NCBI GenBank assembly: GCA_029204225.1
Contig: MU832114.1
Span: 22,675 to 86,674, forward strand
Source of the DNA: Diphasiastrum complanatum
Taxonomy: Eukaryota; Streptophyta; Lycopodiopsida; Lycopodiales; Lycopodiaceae
Direction: 5' to 3'
DNA: 64,000 bases
Shown: positions 21,613 to 31,564 of the stretch, piece after piece
Layout: each line of letters opens with the position of its first letter
Numbering within the stretch: the first letter of the stretch is position 1
Translations under genes and position numbers: made by a program
The notes under the pieces: generated by a model
What the model was told of the DNA's origin: nothing
The model's input: only the letters and a program-made list of their open reading frames with translations
The model's database searches: none

Positions 21613-22099
21613 TTAAAGCATAAGAAATAGCAATCCCAATAATGATCAAACCCAACAATTAGCAATTACAAAGGAAACATGAGAAATGGAGGAAAAGAGA
21701 GGAAGAGCAAGGACATTCATCAATCCATTTCTAAAGAGAACCAATCTGCTTTTATTGAAATGAGGAAATGAACATCGAGAGCAACTCGAGTTGGTCCCTT
21801 TTTATAGTAGAGAGGAGGACCCTGGCCTCTGAATCCTATTGGTCCAGTCTTGCCTCTCTTTTTATTCAAATTTAAAAAAGTGTGGGAATCATCAAAATCC
21901 AACTTTATTCACTAACTTGACATCTAGGCCCTGCGACATTAAAAGTCCCGCAAAAAGGCCTAAAGTCCTTTATTAACTTTTAACTAATCAATCAAATAAC
22001 TATGTGATCATTGGGTTGGACTTACACACGCAGTGTGCCAAATCCCTCTCACTTATTAACTAGGGTTAGGGTTGCCTTGGGATCCGAAACCCTCCAACA
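21613..22099 (-). repeat. 5' LTR of the Gypsy element (inner end deleted)
   Basis: It aligns with 13911-13420. On the minus strand it starts TGTTGGAGGGTTT at 22099. Its inner end at 21613 joins protease coding DNA with no primer site, so the deletion breakpoint is visible. The two LTRs are closely similar, differing by point changes and a 12 bp gap near 21895, so the element is younger than most of its neighbours. Confidence 0.88.
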
Positions 22100-23614
22100 G
22101 AGTGGTTTTCATTTATAACTGCAACGTTGACCCCTGCGGCACCTGGGCGGTTCCCGATGGTAGCCTAGACTATTTGTTGGTTGTTGTTGATAGCCGCAGT
22201 ATTGACTTTTGCGATGCCTTGGTGAATCCGGATGGTCAGTCCCTAAGACGGTTTCTTGCGGTAGCTTTGGTCATCGTTTATAATCGTAACGTTGATATTG
22301 CGGAAGTTCGCCGGTCCTTGCTTGCTAAACTTACCTTTGTATTTCTGTAGACTTTGCAGAAATAGTTCATTTATGCAGACTACCGAAAATGACAGATTTT
22401 GTTGAAGTTGTTGAAGATGGCCATGTCTTCAATGTCATGCAAATAATGTGGATTTGACATTCGAATGTAAAGAGAATGGGATTGGTTACCCTTTATGCTT
22501 TGATCCATGGATGAAGATTAGTCGGCCGAATCATTCTTCAAATGATTCAGCCGTCTAAGTTCAAGGAGGAAACTGTGAGCTTAATTTCCAACAAAGTTGT
22601 GGTCATAATAAGAAAACTTAGCTGTAAAATAGAATGCTTTGTCATTTCTTCATGCCTCGAAAAATGATATATAATGGCCAATTGAGAAGTTATGACAAGA
22701 TCTAAGATTTTTGCAATTGTGAAGTTACATGCATGTAAATTGCAAGCAAGCTATGAAGGAAAGTTGTAGATGCACTTTGTGCATTTTATGTGCACAACTA
22801 CACATGCAAAAGCAATGCATGGTTTTATAGTGGGACCAACATTTTAAAATTCTTCTCACTTAATAAAGCAAGCCTTCAAATTATAGGGACTTCTTGTGAA
22901 GTTGACGGATAAGCGTGGCATTTTACAATTCATTTGTTAATAGCATTAGATTATGCAAAGAATCCATTTCTCAAAAATTTATGTGGCTACTAATAGATTC
23001 AAATGATCATGTGATTCACAAGACCGTAAGATAAATGTAAACCACAAGAAAGTTGTATGTAGGCCTAATATGACTTTTAAAGTCCGTAAAACTTTTGAAA
23101 AGCATATTATGGCCCATAAATAGTATGTGAATAAGTTGAAAGAGAATGGTTCAGTTTATAGAAAGTCAAAAGTTGTGGGCCATAAGACAAAAATTCAGTT
23201 TCAAATATAATGCTTTGCAAATTCTTTATCCCTTAAAAAGGAAATTTTGATTGACCTTTAGGCATGGGAGACAATCTTTCTAGTGACCTTTCGATTGTAA
23301 GATGTGTGTTATAAACATCTTTTGCCATCATTTTCTATGATACATTAGTCTATGAATCAATGCAATAACAACTTTGAATAGGCATGTAACTTTATGTTTG
23401 TCAACTTTTATAGCTTATCGAGTTGGAGGAGATACTTTTTCATTGGATCTTCATTATAGTCCAAAAGGATTAGAGAATCCTCTACCAATTCAACAAGAAT
23501 TCAATTATGGGTAATGGTCTCACCATAAGTTTAAGATTATTTTGCTCTATGCTAAGGTCATAAAATCATTTTCCAGTACATAAATGTTCTCAAACAACAT
23601 GAAATCCACATGAT

Positions 23615-23762
23615 CTTTGCCTTGTGTACCTTTGATATACAAGGCAAAAAAAAACTAGGTGATGATATTTTACGAGAAGCTTTGCCTTGTATACCTTTAC
23701 TATACAAGGCAAAAAACAAAACTAGGTGATGATATATGAAGAGAAGCTTTGCCATAATTAGG
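23615..23762 (+). repeat. Tandem duplication, about 67-70 bp x2, each with a short hairpin
   Basis: The unit CTTTGCCTTGTRTACCTTT...AAACTAGGTGATGATAT occurs twice in a row. Each unit contains TTGCCTTGTATACC facing TATACAAGGCAA, an imperfect stem of 10-11 bp. Confidence 0.85.
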
Positions 23763-24138
23763 CCATTCAAATAGTTGAAAAATAGAAAGACAAATAAAAA
23801 ATTTCATTTTGATGTTGAAACTCACCCAAGAGTGACACCTTAGCTTTTAGCATATCATCACAATAGTTTACCCCTATGCCAGCAAAGCTTACAAGTGATT
23901 GGAAAGCTCATCAACACCTTTGCCAATAATTGAAAGAGAAGTGATTTGAAAGCTCATCGCTAGTTTGCCAATCATTGAATTCAAAAGGATTCAAAATACA
24001 ACGAGGTGATTGATGTATCAAAAGAAGATTTGCCTTCTTATCTTTTAGCAAATCGTCACAATAGCTTACTGCTATGGCATAGGTCTCAGTTATCGCAAAC
24101 TAAAAGCCTAGCCTCGTTTCTATTTAAGCTCACTCGAA

Positions 24139-24247
24139 AACAAAGATTTTTTATTGTGTAACATAAGAGATGAAGCACAAGATTATCATTGTATTTCATA
24201 AGAGATGAAGCACAAGATTATCACTATGTAACATAAGAGATGAAGGA
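24139..24247 (+). repeat. Tandem repeat, about 40 bp x3
   Basis: CATAAGAGATGAAGCACAAGATTATCA occurs twice, followed by a shortened third copy ending ATGAAGGAGAG. No gene context. Confidence 0.85.
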
Positions 24248-24702
24248 GAGTGCAAGAGGCCATGGTCCTTCAATAGTTGACTTATCTATACATATATTTA
24301 AACTTGCATACACTTTTGTATGCATGGGTGAGGAGTCCCATGCATCCTCCTCCCCTCACCCATGCATACACATTTTTTAACTAAAAAACAAGGGGAGGAG
24401 GATGCATGTATGGGAAAAAGCATGCATGGCCCTCCTCCCCATGCATTCATCTTAGGGGCTTCCTCCAAATTCAAATTATTCTTTACCCACACACATAGTG
24501 TTTTGAAGTGCCGGTGCATACTTTCATGGTGAAAGGTGTTAAACAAAAGGGACTTTCATTATCAAGAATTTCATTAAATTTGAAGGGCACTCTAAGGATT
24601 TTTTAAATTATCAGACTTTACACGAGAAAGGCTGAAATAAAAGTGCATTTCTATGAAGGACAAAAGTCGGTTGTGAAGGCTTCAAAATGCAGGGCTGGTG
24701 GG

Positions 24703-24714
<12 letters not shown>

Positions 24715-24763
<49 letters not shown>

Positions 24764-24974
24764 CCTGCATGGCAGACCTACGTGGCATAGCTTAGTTGGC
24801 AGACTGCAACATGCCTGCATGGTAGACACAAGCCTATGTCATGCCTATATGACTTGCCACGCAAGCCTATGATAGGCCTACATGGCTTGCCACTTGTGGC
24901 AAGCTTGCAAGGTTTGTCTCATGACATGCCTACGTGGCTTGCCATGTGACAACTTGCGACGTGGCAACTTGCGA

Positions 24975-25051
<77 letters not shown>

Positions 25052-25230
25052 AGGTAGAGCTTGGTTGGCTTGTCACGCAAGCCTATGTTAGAACTATGTT
25101 GTTTGCCACGCAGGCCTGCCATCAAACCCATGTCATGCCTATGTGGCCTGCCATGCAAGCCTATGGTAGGCCTGCATGGCTTGCCACATGGCAACTTTCG
25201 AGCCCACCTATATTTATCTCTCTCTAGGTC
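24715..25230 (+). repeat. G-box-rich minisatellite with (CT)n runs, left block
   Basis: A (CT)n run (24715-24760) is followed by degenerate repeats built from GGCTTGCCACGTGGCA, AAGCCTATGGTAGGCCTA and CATGGC. A second (CT)n run follows (about 24979-25050), then more of the same repeats, ending CGAGCCCACC...TCTCTCTAGGTCCACTCAA. Each sub-block ends in TTTTGAGCC or TTGCGAGCC directly before the CT run, so there is a higher-order unit. CACGTG/CATGTG words are frequent. Confidence 0.85.
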
Positions 25231-25481
25231 CACTCAAGTCTGTGAAAAATTGGCAAAAATCTAGCTTGGCAATTTTATGTCCTTTATGTTTGAAAGCACA
25301 TTTCACATGTGTGGAGTATGTTCCCACATGTGTAAAATAGTTTATCCTAGCTTTAGGGGTCTTCTCAATTTTTAGGACAAGCTTCTTTGTGTAGAGTTGT
25401 GATAGGGCCAAAAATTGGCATAGATGGCAAACTGGCAATGTCTACATGCAATGTCTCTATTGAGCCAAAAGTGAATCATGA
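25231..25481 (+). other. No gene; left flank of Copia-like LTR
   Basis: This is non-coding DNA with paired CACATGTG/CACACGTGT-like words (TTTCACATGTGTGG at about 25299 and CCCACATGTGTA at about 25323). It may be the missing 5' part of the LTR at 25482, which the second copy lacks. Confidence 0.35.
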
Positions 25482-26053
25482 TGTAATCTCGAGCTAGGTA
25501 GGCATATGGATAGGGTCTTGACACTTGTGACAATGTAATTTGATGAGTGATGGGGTCAAAAGTTGGTTTTGACCAAGGGGTCCAATAGGATCAAGGAGAT
25601 GATCATTAGGGGTCCAATAGAATGCAAGAAGCTATGATTAGGGGTCCAATAGAATTGAAGAGGCTATGATTAGGGGTCCCATAGCATGCAAGGAGGGATC
25701 TCCACACTCTCTATGTGTACTTCTCCTTAGGATCATTTTGTAAGTTGAGTTTTTGAGTCAAACTTTTTGGTGAGATTTGCTTATTGTCTCTTCTCTCTCT
25801 ACACGAGTTGGAATTAGCTCTATTCTCTTTCTGCCTGAGGAGAGGAGCTTAATTTTCCTTGGTTTTTCAAGAAGCTTTTCTCTTCATGTGTATGAACTTT
25901 GGTCATCAACAATTGCATCTCTCTTTGCCTCTTTGCCTTGGTTTTTTGAGCTAGATCATGAAAATCAATCTAGAATCCATTGTCAAGTGCACAAGCTTGC
26001 TTAGGAGATCAATCACACACTTTAGGGCATTCCCACACGTGTGAAATTTCACA
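25482..26053 (+). repeat. Copia-like LTR, first copy
   Basis: It starts TGTAATCTCGAGC and ends TTTCACA against the primer site. It contains four copies of TAGGGGTCCMATAG (25607-25684) and a CT-rich stretch near 25787. The 75-codon frame inside (25777-26004) is a by-product of LTR sequence. Confidence 0.85.
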
Positions 26054-26065
26054 TGGTATCAGAGC
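26054..26065 (+). other. Primer-binding site, tRNA-Met
   Basis: TGGTATCAGAGC is the standard plant Copia primer site complementary to initiator tRNA-Met, directly after the LTR end CA. Confidence 0.92.
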
Positions 26066-26624
26066 CTACCTAAGCCTTTGATGCTTGTTTCATCCAAAGT
26101 TCCAATTTGTTTTTGAAAAATTAGATCTAGAGAGACTAGTTTGCATCTCCCATGCTACTCAAGCAAAATTGGATCAAAAGGGTTCATAATCATAATTATT
26201 GAATCATTTCAAGTACTATACGAAATTCAGTGCTCAGGCACGTGTGAAGTACAACCAAGTTAATTTGGAAAGTTCTCTTTCCAAAAATGATGCTTGATAG
26301 CTAGTTTGAAAAGCTTTTTGAGTCTAGTTTGTGTAGCAATTGACTTCATAGTGATTGGATCTCCCAATCAAAAGCTATAGTCAATTGAATCAAGGTGGGT
26401 AGGGCACCCAACCTGGTTGGACACTTTTATTTATGACTCTCTTATGCTTGTTTGATCAAAAATCTCACTTCTAGGCTTGCCAATCACACTTTCCTGAGAT
26501 CTAGGTATCAATTTGAGGTCATAGCCACATTCTTTCATAAAATTGGCTTGTATTTGAGTGATTTGTGGATTCTTGGAGTGTTTCCCACGTGTCAAAGATA
26601 GCTTGACCCAAACTTTGTTGGATT

Positions 26625-27780
26625 ATTCTCCTTCTTACTAATCGACTAATCGGTTTTAATCCTCATCCATTGTTTATCCAGTTCTGCAGATTTTTCCGTG
26701 TCTTTATACAGTCTACAGATTTACAAGTGTTTTTACATAGTCTACAGAAATACACGGAGTTTGACAATAGTGTCACATTTTCTCTCTCTACAATCTAGAC
26801 ATTTGTCGCTTGTCAGAAATCTCGTGTAAAAATAGTGTCGCATTTTTCGCATTTTTATCCTGTTAGGAATTGCGAGTAAAAATGCAGAGTCGCATTTTTT
26901 GCATTATTCAAAGTGTCTCAAATATTAAGAAAATGACTCTGGCAAATTGTAGAGCTACCTCAAATATTAAGAAAATGCGATTTTAAGACACTGTCGTTTT
27001 TTTCGCAAAAAGCCGACACTGTCGCCTGTGACAGTTTTAGTTCATTTCTGCAGAGTGACAGTTTTAGTTCATTTATGCAGACAGTCTGTTTACGGCCAAT
27101 TTCCACCGCTTATCAGCAATCAATTTATGAGAAGGAACTGGATGAATGCCAGCGGACACCAGCCATCCGGCAATCGCATTTGACGACCTAATTACTTAGT
27201 ATAAATCAGATGTTCATACATCTCTTTTCAAGTTCAAGTTCTGAAGTTGTTGATCAATAGGTCAGCAAGTATTGAATAGTTAGCTCTCTCTCTCCCAAGC
27301 CTGCGAGCTTGAACACTCCTGAGCATTCTAGCTCACTTCTTAGAGTTGTTTAGATATTGCTATTGCGCTTACTGCTTATCAACATTGCGCTTAATTCAGA
27401 CTTTCATTTCAGCCGCTCAGAGATAACTTAGAGTACGCAACTTCAATCCGCAAATTAATGTACTCATTTACTTCTTTCATACTGAATCAATACTATCTTT
27501 TATTGCGTTCAGGTTCATCTCAGAATGTATGCTTCTTCGCGACTAATTATTTGTCTGATAATTCAATGCATTGTTGTTTGGCTACGTAATCATTGTAGTA
27601 CTGATGATTTCAAAGTTAGTTACTATAAGATCGAACGTGATTTCTATCACTATTGTTTTGTTCGAAATTGATAGGCGTAGTCATGCATGAAGAAAGAGGA
27701 AGATAGTCTATTCCGCTGCGCACGATAAGTTTTCTTTCTTGTCGATCGAATTCTTTTTATTCAAAATCTTATTTGACCGA
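26625..27780 (+). repeat. LTR-like debris of another family
   Basis: There is no coding sequence. GTGTCGCATTTTTCGCATTTTT and GAGTCGCATTTTTTGCATT recur (26840-26905) and match the block inserted in the 3' LTR at about 4879-4937. CTCAAATATTAAGAAAATG is duplicated (26929 and 26964). Around 27615-27670 it resembles, in reverse sense, the LTR at 10240-10330. A TATAAATC at 27200 could be its promoter. Confidence 0.45.
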
Positions 27781-28351
27781 TGTAATCTCGAGCTAGGTAG
27801 GCATATGAATAGGGTCTTGACACTTGTGACAATGTAATTTGATGAGTGATGGAGTCAAAAGTCGGTTTTGACCAAGGGGTCCAATAGGATTAAGGAGGTG
27901 ATCATTAGGGGTCCAATAGAATGCAAGAAGCTATGATTAGGGGTCCAATTGAATTGAAGAGGCTATGATTAGGGGTCCAATAGCATGCAAGGAGGGATCT
28001 CCACACTCTCTATATGTACTTCTTCTTATGATCATTATGTAAGTTGAGTTTTTGAGTCAAACTTTTTGGTGAGATTTGCTTGTTGTTCTTCTCTCTCTAC
28101 ACGAGTTGGAATTAGCTCTATTCTCTCTCTACCCAAGGAGAGGAGCTTAATTTGCCTTGGTTCTTCAAGAAGCTTTTCTCTTCATGCGTATGAACTTTGG
28201 TCATCAACAATTGCATCTCTGTTTGCCTCTATGCCTTGGTTTTTTGAGCTAGATCTTGGAAATCAATCTAGAATCCATTGTCAAGTGCACAAGCTTGCTT
28301 AGGAGATCAATCACACACTTTAGGGCATTCCCACACGTGTGAAATTTCACA
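27781..28351 (+). repeat. Copia-like LTR, second copy
   Basis: It matches 25482-26053 with scattered substitutions and ends at 28351 directly against minisatellite DNA. The DNA before it lacks a purine tract, so the junction at 27780 is not an original element boundary. Confidence 0.85.
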
Positions 28352-29134
28352 AAGCCTACGTGGTAGAGCCCAGTTGGCTTGCCATACAAGCCTATGGCAG
28401 GCCTACATGGCTTGCCACATGGCAAACCTCAAGCCTGCATGATTTGCCATGTGGCAGACCTACGTGGTTTGCCACATGGTAGTGTGTGACAGGCTTGGCA
28501 GATAGCACCACGTAGGCCTAGTTGGCTTGCCATCCTATGATAGGCCTATGTGGCTTGCCAACCCCAAGCCTGCATGATTTGCCACGTGGAAGGCATAGAT
28601 GACTTGCCACGTGGTAGCCTATGACAAGCTTGGTAGAAAGCAGACCTACGTGGCCTGCTACACAAGCCTATGGTAGGCCTACGTGGCTTGCCACGTGGTA
28701 GCTTTTGAGCCCCACCTCTTTCTCTCTCTAGGTCCACTCAAACCTACGTGGCAAAGCCAGTTGGCTTGCCATACAAGCCTATGTTACACCTACATGATTT
28801 GCCACATGGCAAACCCTAAGCTTGTAGGACTTGCCACGACGGTAGACCTACATGGCTGTCCACGTGGCAGCCTGCGACAAGATTGACAGATAGTAGATCT
28901 ATGACATGCCTATGTAACCTGCTACACAAGCCTATGGTAGTTCTACGTGGTGGGGTAGGCCTATGATGGCTTGGCACATGGCAGCCTATGATAGGCTTGG
29001 TAAATAGCAGACCTATGACATGCCTATGTGGTCTACTACACAAGCCTATGGTAGTCCTACTTGGCCAGTCCCAAACCTACATGGTTTTACGTGTGGCAAG
29101 CTTATGTGGCTTGCCATGTGGCAACTTTTGAGCC

Positions 29135-29137
<3 letters not shown>
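28352..29137 (+). repeat. G-box-rich minisatellite, right block
   Basis: This is the same repeat family as 24715-25230: AAGCCTATGGTAGGCCTACGTGGCTTGCCACGTGGY variants, with phrases such as TGACAGGCTTGGCAGATAGCA. A sub-block ends TTTTGAGCCCCACCTCTTTCTCTCTCTAGG at about 28702-28733. The last ends TTTTGAGCCCCC against a (TA)n run. Open frames here are by-products of the repeat. Confidence 0.85.

Positions 29138-29182
<45 letters not shown>
29138..29182 (+). repeat. (TA)n microsatellite
   Basis: About 22 uninterrupted TA units lie at the position where other blocks of this minisatellite have (CT)n. Confidence 0.95.
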
Positions 29183-29187
<5 letters not shown>

Positions 29188-30039
29188 GTCAAATCATCTA
29201 CACACATACATTGGTCAAAACTGGCAAGGACTGCAACTACTTCATGTAAAGAAGATATTCAAGTCGAAAGAACAATGAAAATAGTGTTCTTCACACACGC
29301 ATTCAATCAACGTTGATTACACACAGACATACACAACTATGCATAGCCATACACACACATATACACACACCTTACACATAGTATTACATACATTCAACAT
29401 AGATATATATATGAGAAAACAATCCACAATCAACCTCGAATTTTTTCGAAGGATCAAACTTTTTCGACCCAACGTTGAGCTTGGCAAAGAAAGATTTTTT
29501 GACCCTGGATCGGATCGGATCAAGGCGGATTTATTTCGATCCTTTGTATATTCTCCGACCCAGAGTCCACCCAAACCATTCGCTGCCACCCAAAATTTTG
29601 GCTAATTGTCACTGACAACTTTTGACCCAAACCATTGACCTTCGACCCAAACCATCGGTCGTAATCCAAATTGTCGGCCGTCCATTGCCCGCCTTCAATC
29701 ATCAATCTCTCGCTCTGAGCATCATCCACACGTCTAGACCACAAGCCGCCACATAAATTGTCGGCCGTCCATTGCCCGTCAGCGAAGGGCACTATTTACT
29801 AGTATTGAAATAGTTAATGTTTGAACGTTTGAACTATGCACTTACCAAAAAGACCTAAAAAAAACATACAGGGACATAAAAACAGTGAAAAGGAGCAGGA
29901 AAGCAGCGAAAGATCAACAAAGAGGAGCAATTTTGGGGCTTGCATCCATTTCTTCAATCCATTCTGTAGCACAGATAGCGCCGCATTGTGCAACAGAAAC
30001 AAGGAAGGAAGAAGAGCAAGCAGCAGCATCGGCATCATC
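29183..30039 (+). promoter_or_regulatory. 5' flank and leader of the seryl-tRNA synthetase gene
   Basis: This is the DNA between the minisatellite and the start codon. It contains CA-rich DNA (29295-29390), three GACCCAAACCAT words (about 29620-29655) and a 21 bp direct repeat TTGTCGGCCGTCCATTGCCCG at about 29669 and 29758. No convincing TATA box is seen, as is common for housekeeping genes. The reading frame of exon 1 is open upstream to 29836, but the homologous protein starts at the Met at 30040. Transcription start is not determinable here. Confidence 0.5.
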
Positions 30040-30172
30040 ATGTTGGACATTAATCTGTTCAGGGAAGAGAAAGGCAATGATCCTGAGCGAATCCGGGAGT
30101 CGCAGAGACGAAGATTCGCGCCGGTGGAGATTGTGGACGAAGTCATTGAGCTCGACAAAGCCTGGCGTCAAC
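30040..30172 (+). CDS. SERRS: SerRS exon 1
   Basis: It encodes residues 1-44 plus one base and contains the conserved start [14 protein letters not shown] and [20 protein letters not shown]. It ends CAAC before GTAAGT. The Met at 30040 is chosen because it is the universal start of plant homologues. Confidence 0.96.
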
Positions 30173-31482
30173 GTAAGTGTTGTCATACCCGCTCTCCTTC
30201 TCCTTTTTCCGGCATTTGTTGCTATGTTGCTATCTTGTTGAAATCATGATTGCTTGATGTGAGTTTTGATTTGTGAGTGGCACTTAGGGTTGAAAATGGT
30301 ATGCTCGTGCATTAGCTATCACCTTGGTGAAATTTTTATTGCCTGATGTAAGTTTTGTTTTGTGAGTAGAACGTAGGGTTGAAAATGATATGCTCTTTCA
30401 TTAATTGTCACGTTGTTGAAATTTTATTGCCTTACGTAGGTTTTGTTTTCTGAGTGGCACTTAGGGCATGGTCGTGGTTGAAATCTTGATTGCCTGATGT
30501 AGGTTTTGTTTTCTGAGTGGCACTTAGGGCTGAAGGTGGTATGCTATGTCCGTCATGTCTCAATTTTTATTTCTACAAGTTGACAGGGCAATATGAGCTT
30601 GAAAATCTGCGCAGGGACGGAAATAAGATTGACAAAGAGGTCGGAAAGAAGAAAGTTGTAAGTATCTATTTTCAACTTTTGTTTGGTCAGGCTAGCAGTA
30701 TGTCAAAATAAAATGGTTAAACCTGGAGTAAAGAGGTCTGAGGAGTAGAATTGAGAAATACGTTTTGGCAGCATCTATTATAATTACTGAAATAAGAGTC
30801 CACCATGGCTCGATGTGCCGGTAGTGTTCAACTAATTTTTTCCATGACACATTCTATTTGTCTTGAAGGCCAAGGAGGATGCTTCTGATCTTGTAAACCA
30901 GAAGAAGGATTTGCTAAAGTTGATCATTGAAAAGGAAGTTGAGGTGCAAGAAGCAAAATCTGCGGTGGATTTGCGACTTAAAGTTATAGGAAATCTGGTC
31001 CACGATTCTGTACCAGTTAGTAATAATGAGGTATGGTTAAATGCAGGCAAGTGCAATGCTTATCAATTAATAACTTCTCTATATTATATAGTATATACGC
31101 TATATTAGATAATTGATTCGATACCACAATGTTAGATGATATAAATTAATTTTCAAAAAACGAATTGTGCAATGTGACATGTGACATGTTAATATTCAAC
31201 ATTGAAAATTGAAATCATAGTTCAATAGTTGAGAGTTCAAGTTGAGTGTTTACCTCTGGGCCTCGAAGGCCCAGCCTCGTCCACTGCAACAAGAGTGAAT
31301 AGCATGTCAGGAGCATGCATGCAAGTGACAATCTTGGACCTCCTTATATGTAGTAAATGTGCCATGGTGCATGTAGGCCCAGTTGCGTAAGAATTTTGGC
31401 AATATTTGCAAGTTCATCTCTTCGGCCATAATTTGTTGCAATGGTAACATGCTCCCATACGCCTACCCCATTGTCATGGTGG

Positions 31483-31564
<82 letters not shown>

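Larger units (their letters stand above)
13153..22099 (-). mobile_element. Ty3/Gypsy retrotransposon, gag-deleted, with extra 3' ORF
   Basis: Two LTR copies lie at 13153-13911 and 21613-22099. Between them, read on the minus strand, are protease, reverse transcriptase, RNase H, integrase and then a long extra reading frame. The pentanucleotide GAGTG sits just outside both ends (13148-13152 and 22100-22104), a perfect target-site duplication. Compared with the left LTR, the right one lacks its inner 270 bp or so and abuts protease directly. One deletion therefore removed the LTR end, primer site and gag. The reverse transcriptase and integrase carry stops and frameshifts, so the copy is dead. 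Extra ORFs after integrase are known from Athila/Tat relatives; I cannot fix the lineage. Confidence 0.92.
22105..24714. other. No gene seen; AT-rich repeat debris
   Basis: 22105-22360 continues the LTR-like DNA interrupted at 13152. It holds two diverged copies of TTTATAAYYGYAACGTTGAY with TGCGG nearby (about 22112 and 22277). The 92-codon frame there (22072-22350) starts inside the Gypsy LTR and is not a gene. From 22360 to 24600 I see no coding motif, only local repeats, listed separately. Around 24310-24450 the words ATGCATGGGTGAGGAG and GGAGGAGGATGCATG recur in both senses. Confidence 0.5.
25482..28351 (+). mobile_element. Short Copia-type non-autonomous element (two LTRs, tRNA-Met primer site)
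   Basis: Direct repeats at 25482-26053 and 27781-28351 are about 95% alike by eye and both end ...GTGAAATTTCACA. A perfect tRNA-Met primer site TGGTATCAGAGC lies at 26054-26065. The 1.7 kb interior shows no gag or pol motif and includes a foreign LTR-like piece (about 26625-27780) abutting the second LTR, so the copy is rearranged. No target duplication is visible. It sits inside the G-box minisatellite, which resumes at 28352. Confidence 0.8.

Noticed and set aside
22072..22350. 92-codon + strand frame, apparently balanced composition
   Set aside because: It begins inside the Gypsy LTR and crosses the target duplication at 22100, so it cannot be an old gene. No motif seen.
24687..25233. Several open frames of Ser-Leu or Arg-Glu repeats
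   Set aside because: They are direct translations of (CT)n/(GA)n microsatellites. The same applies to frames at 31383-31662, 46988-47278, 48282-48690, 61195-61549 and 63247-63970 where they cross such runs.
29836..30039. In-frame upstream extension of the SerRS reading frame starting MHLPKRP
   Set aside because: Plant homologues start at MLDINLF (30040), and the extension has no protein-like features or transit-peptide character.
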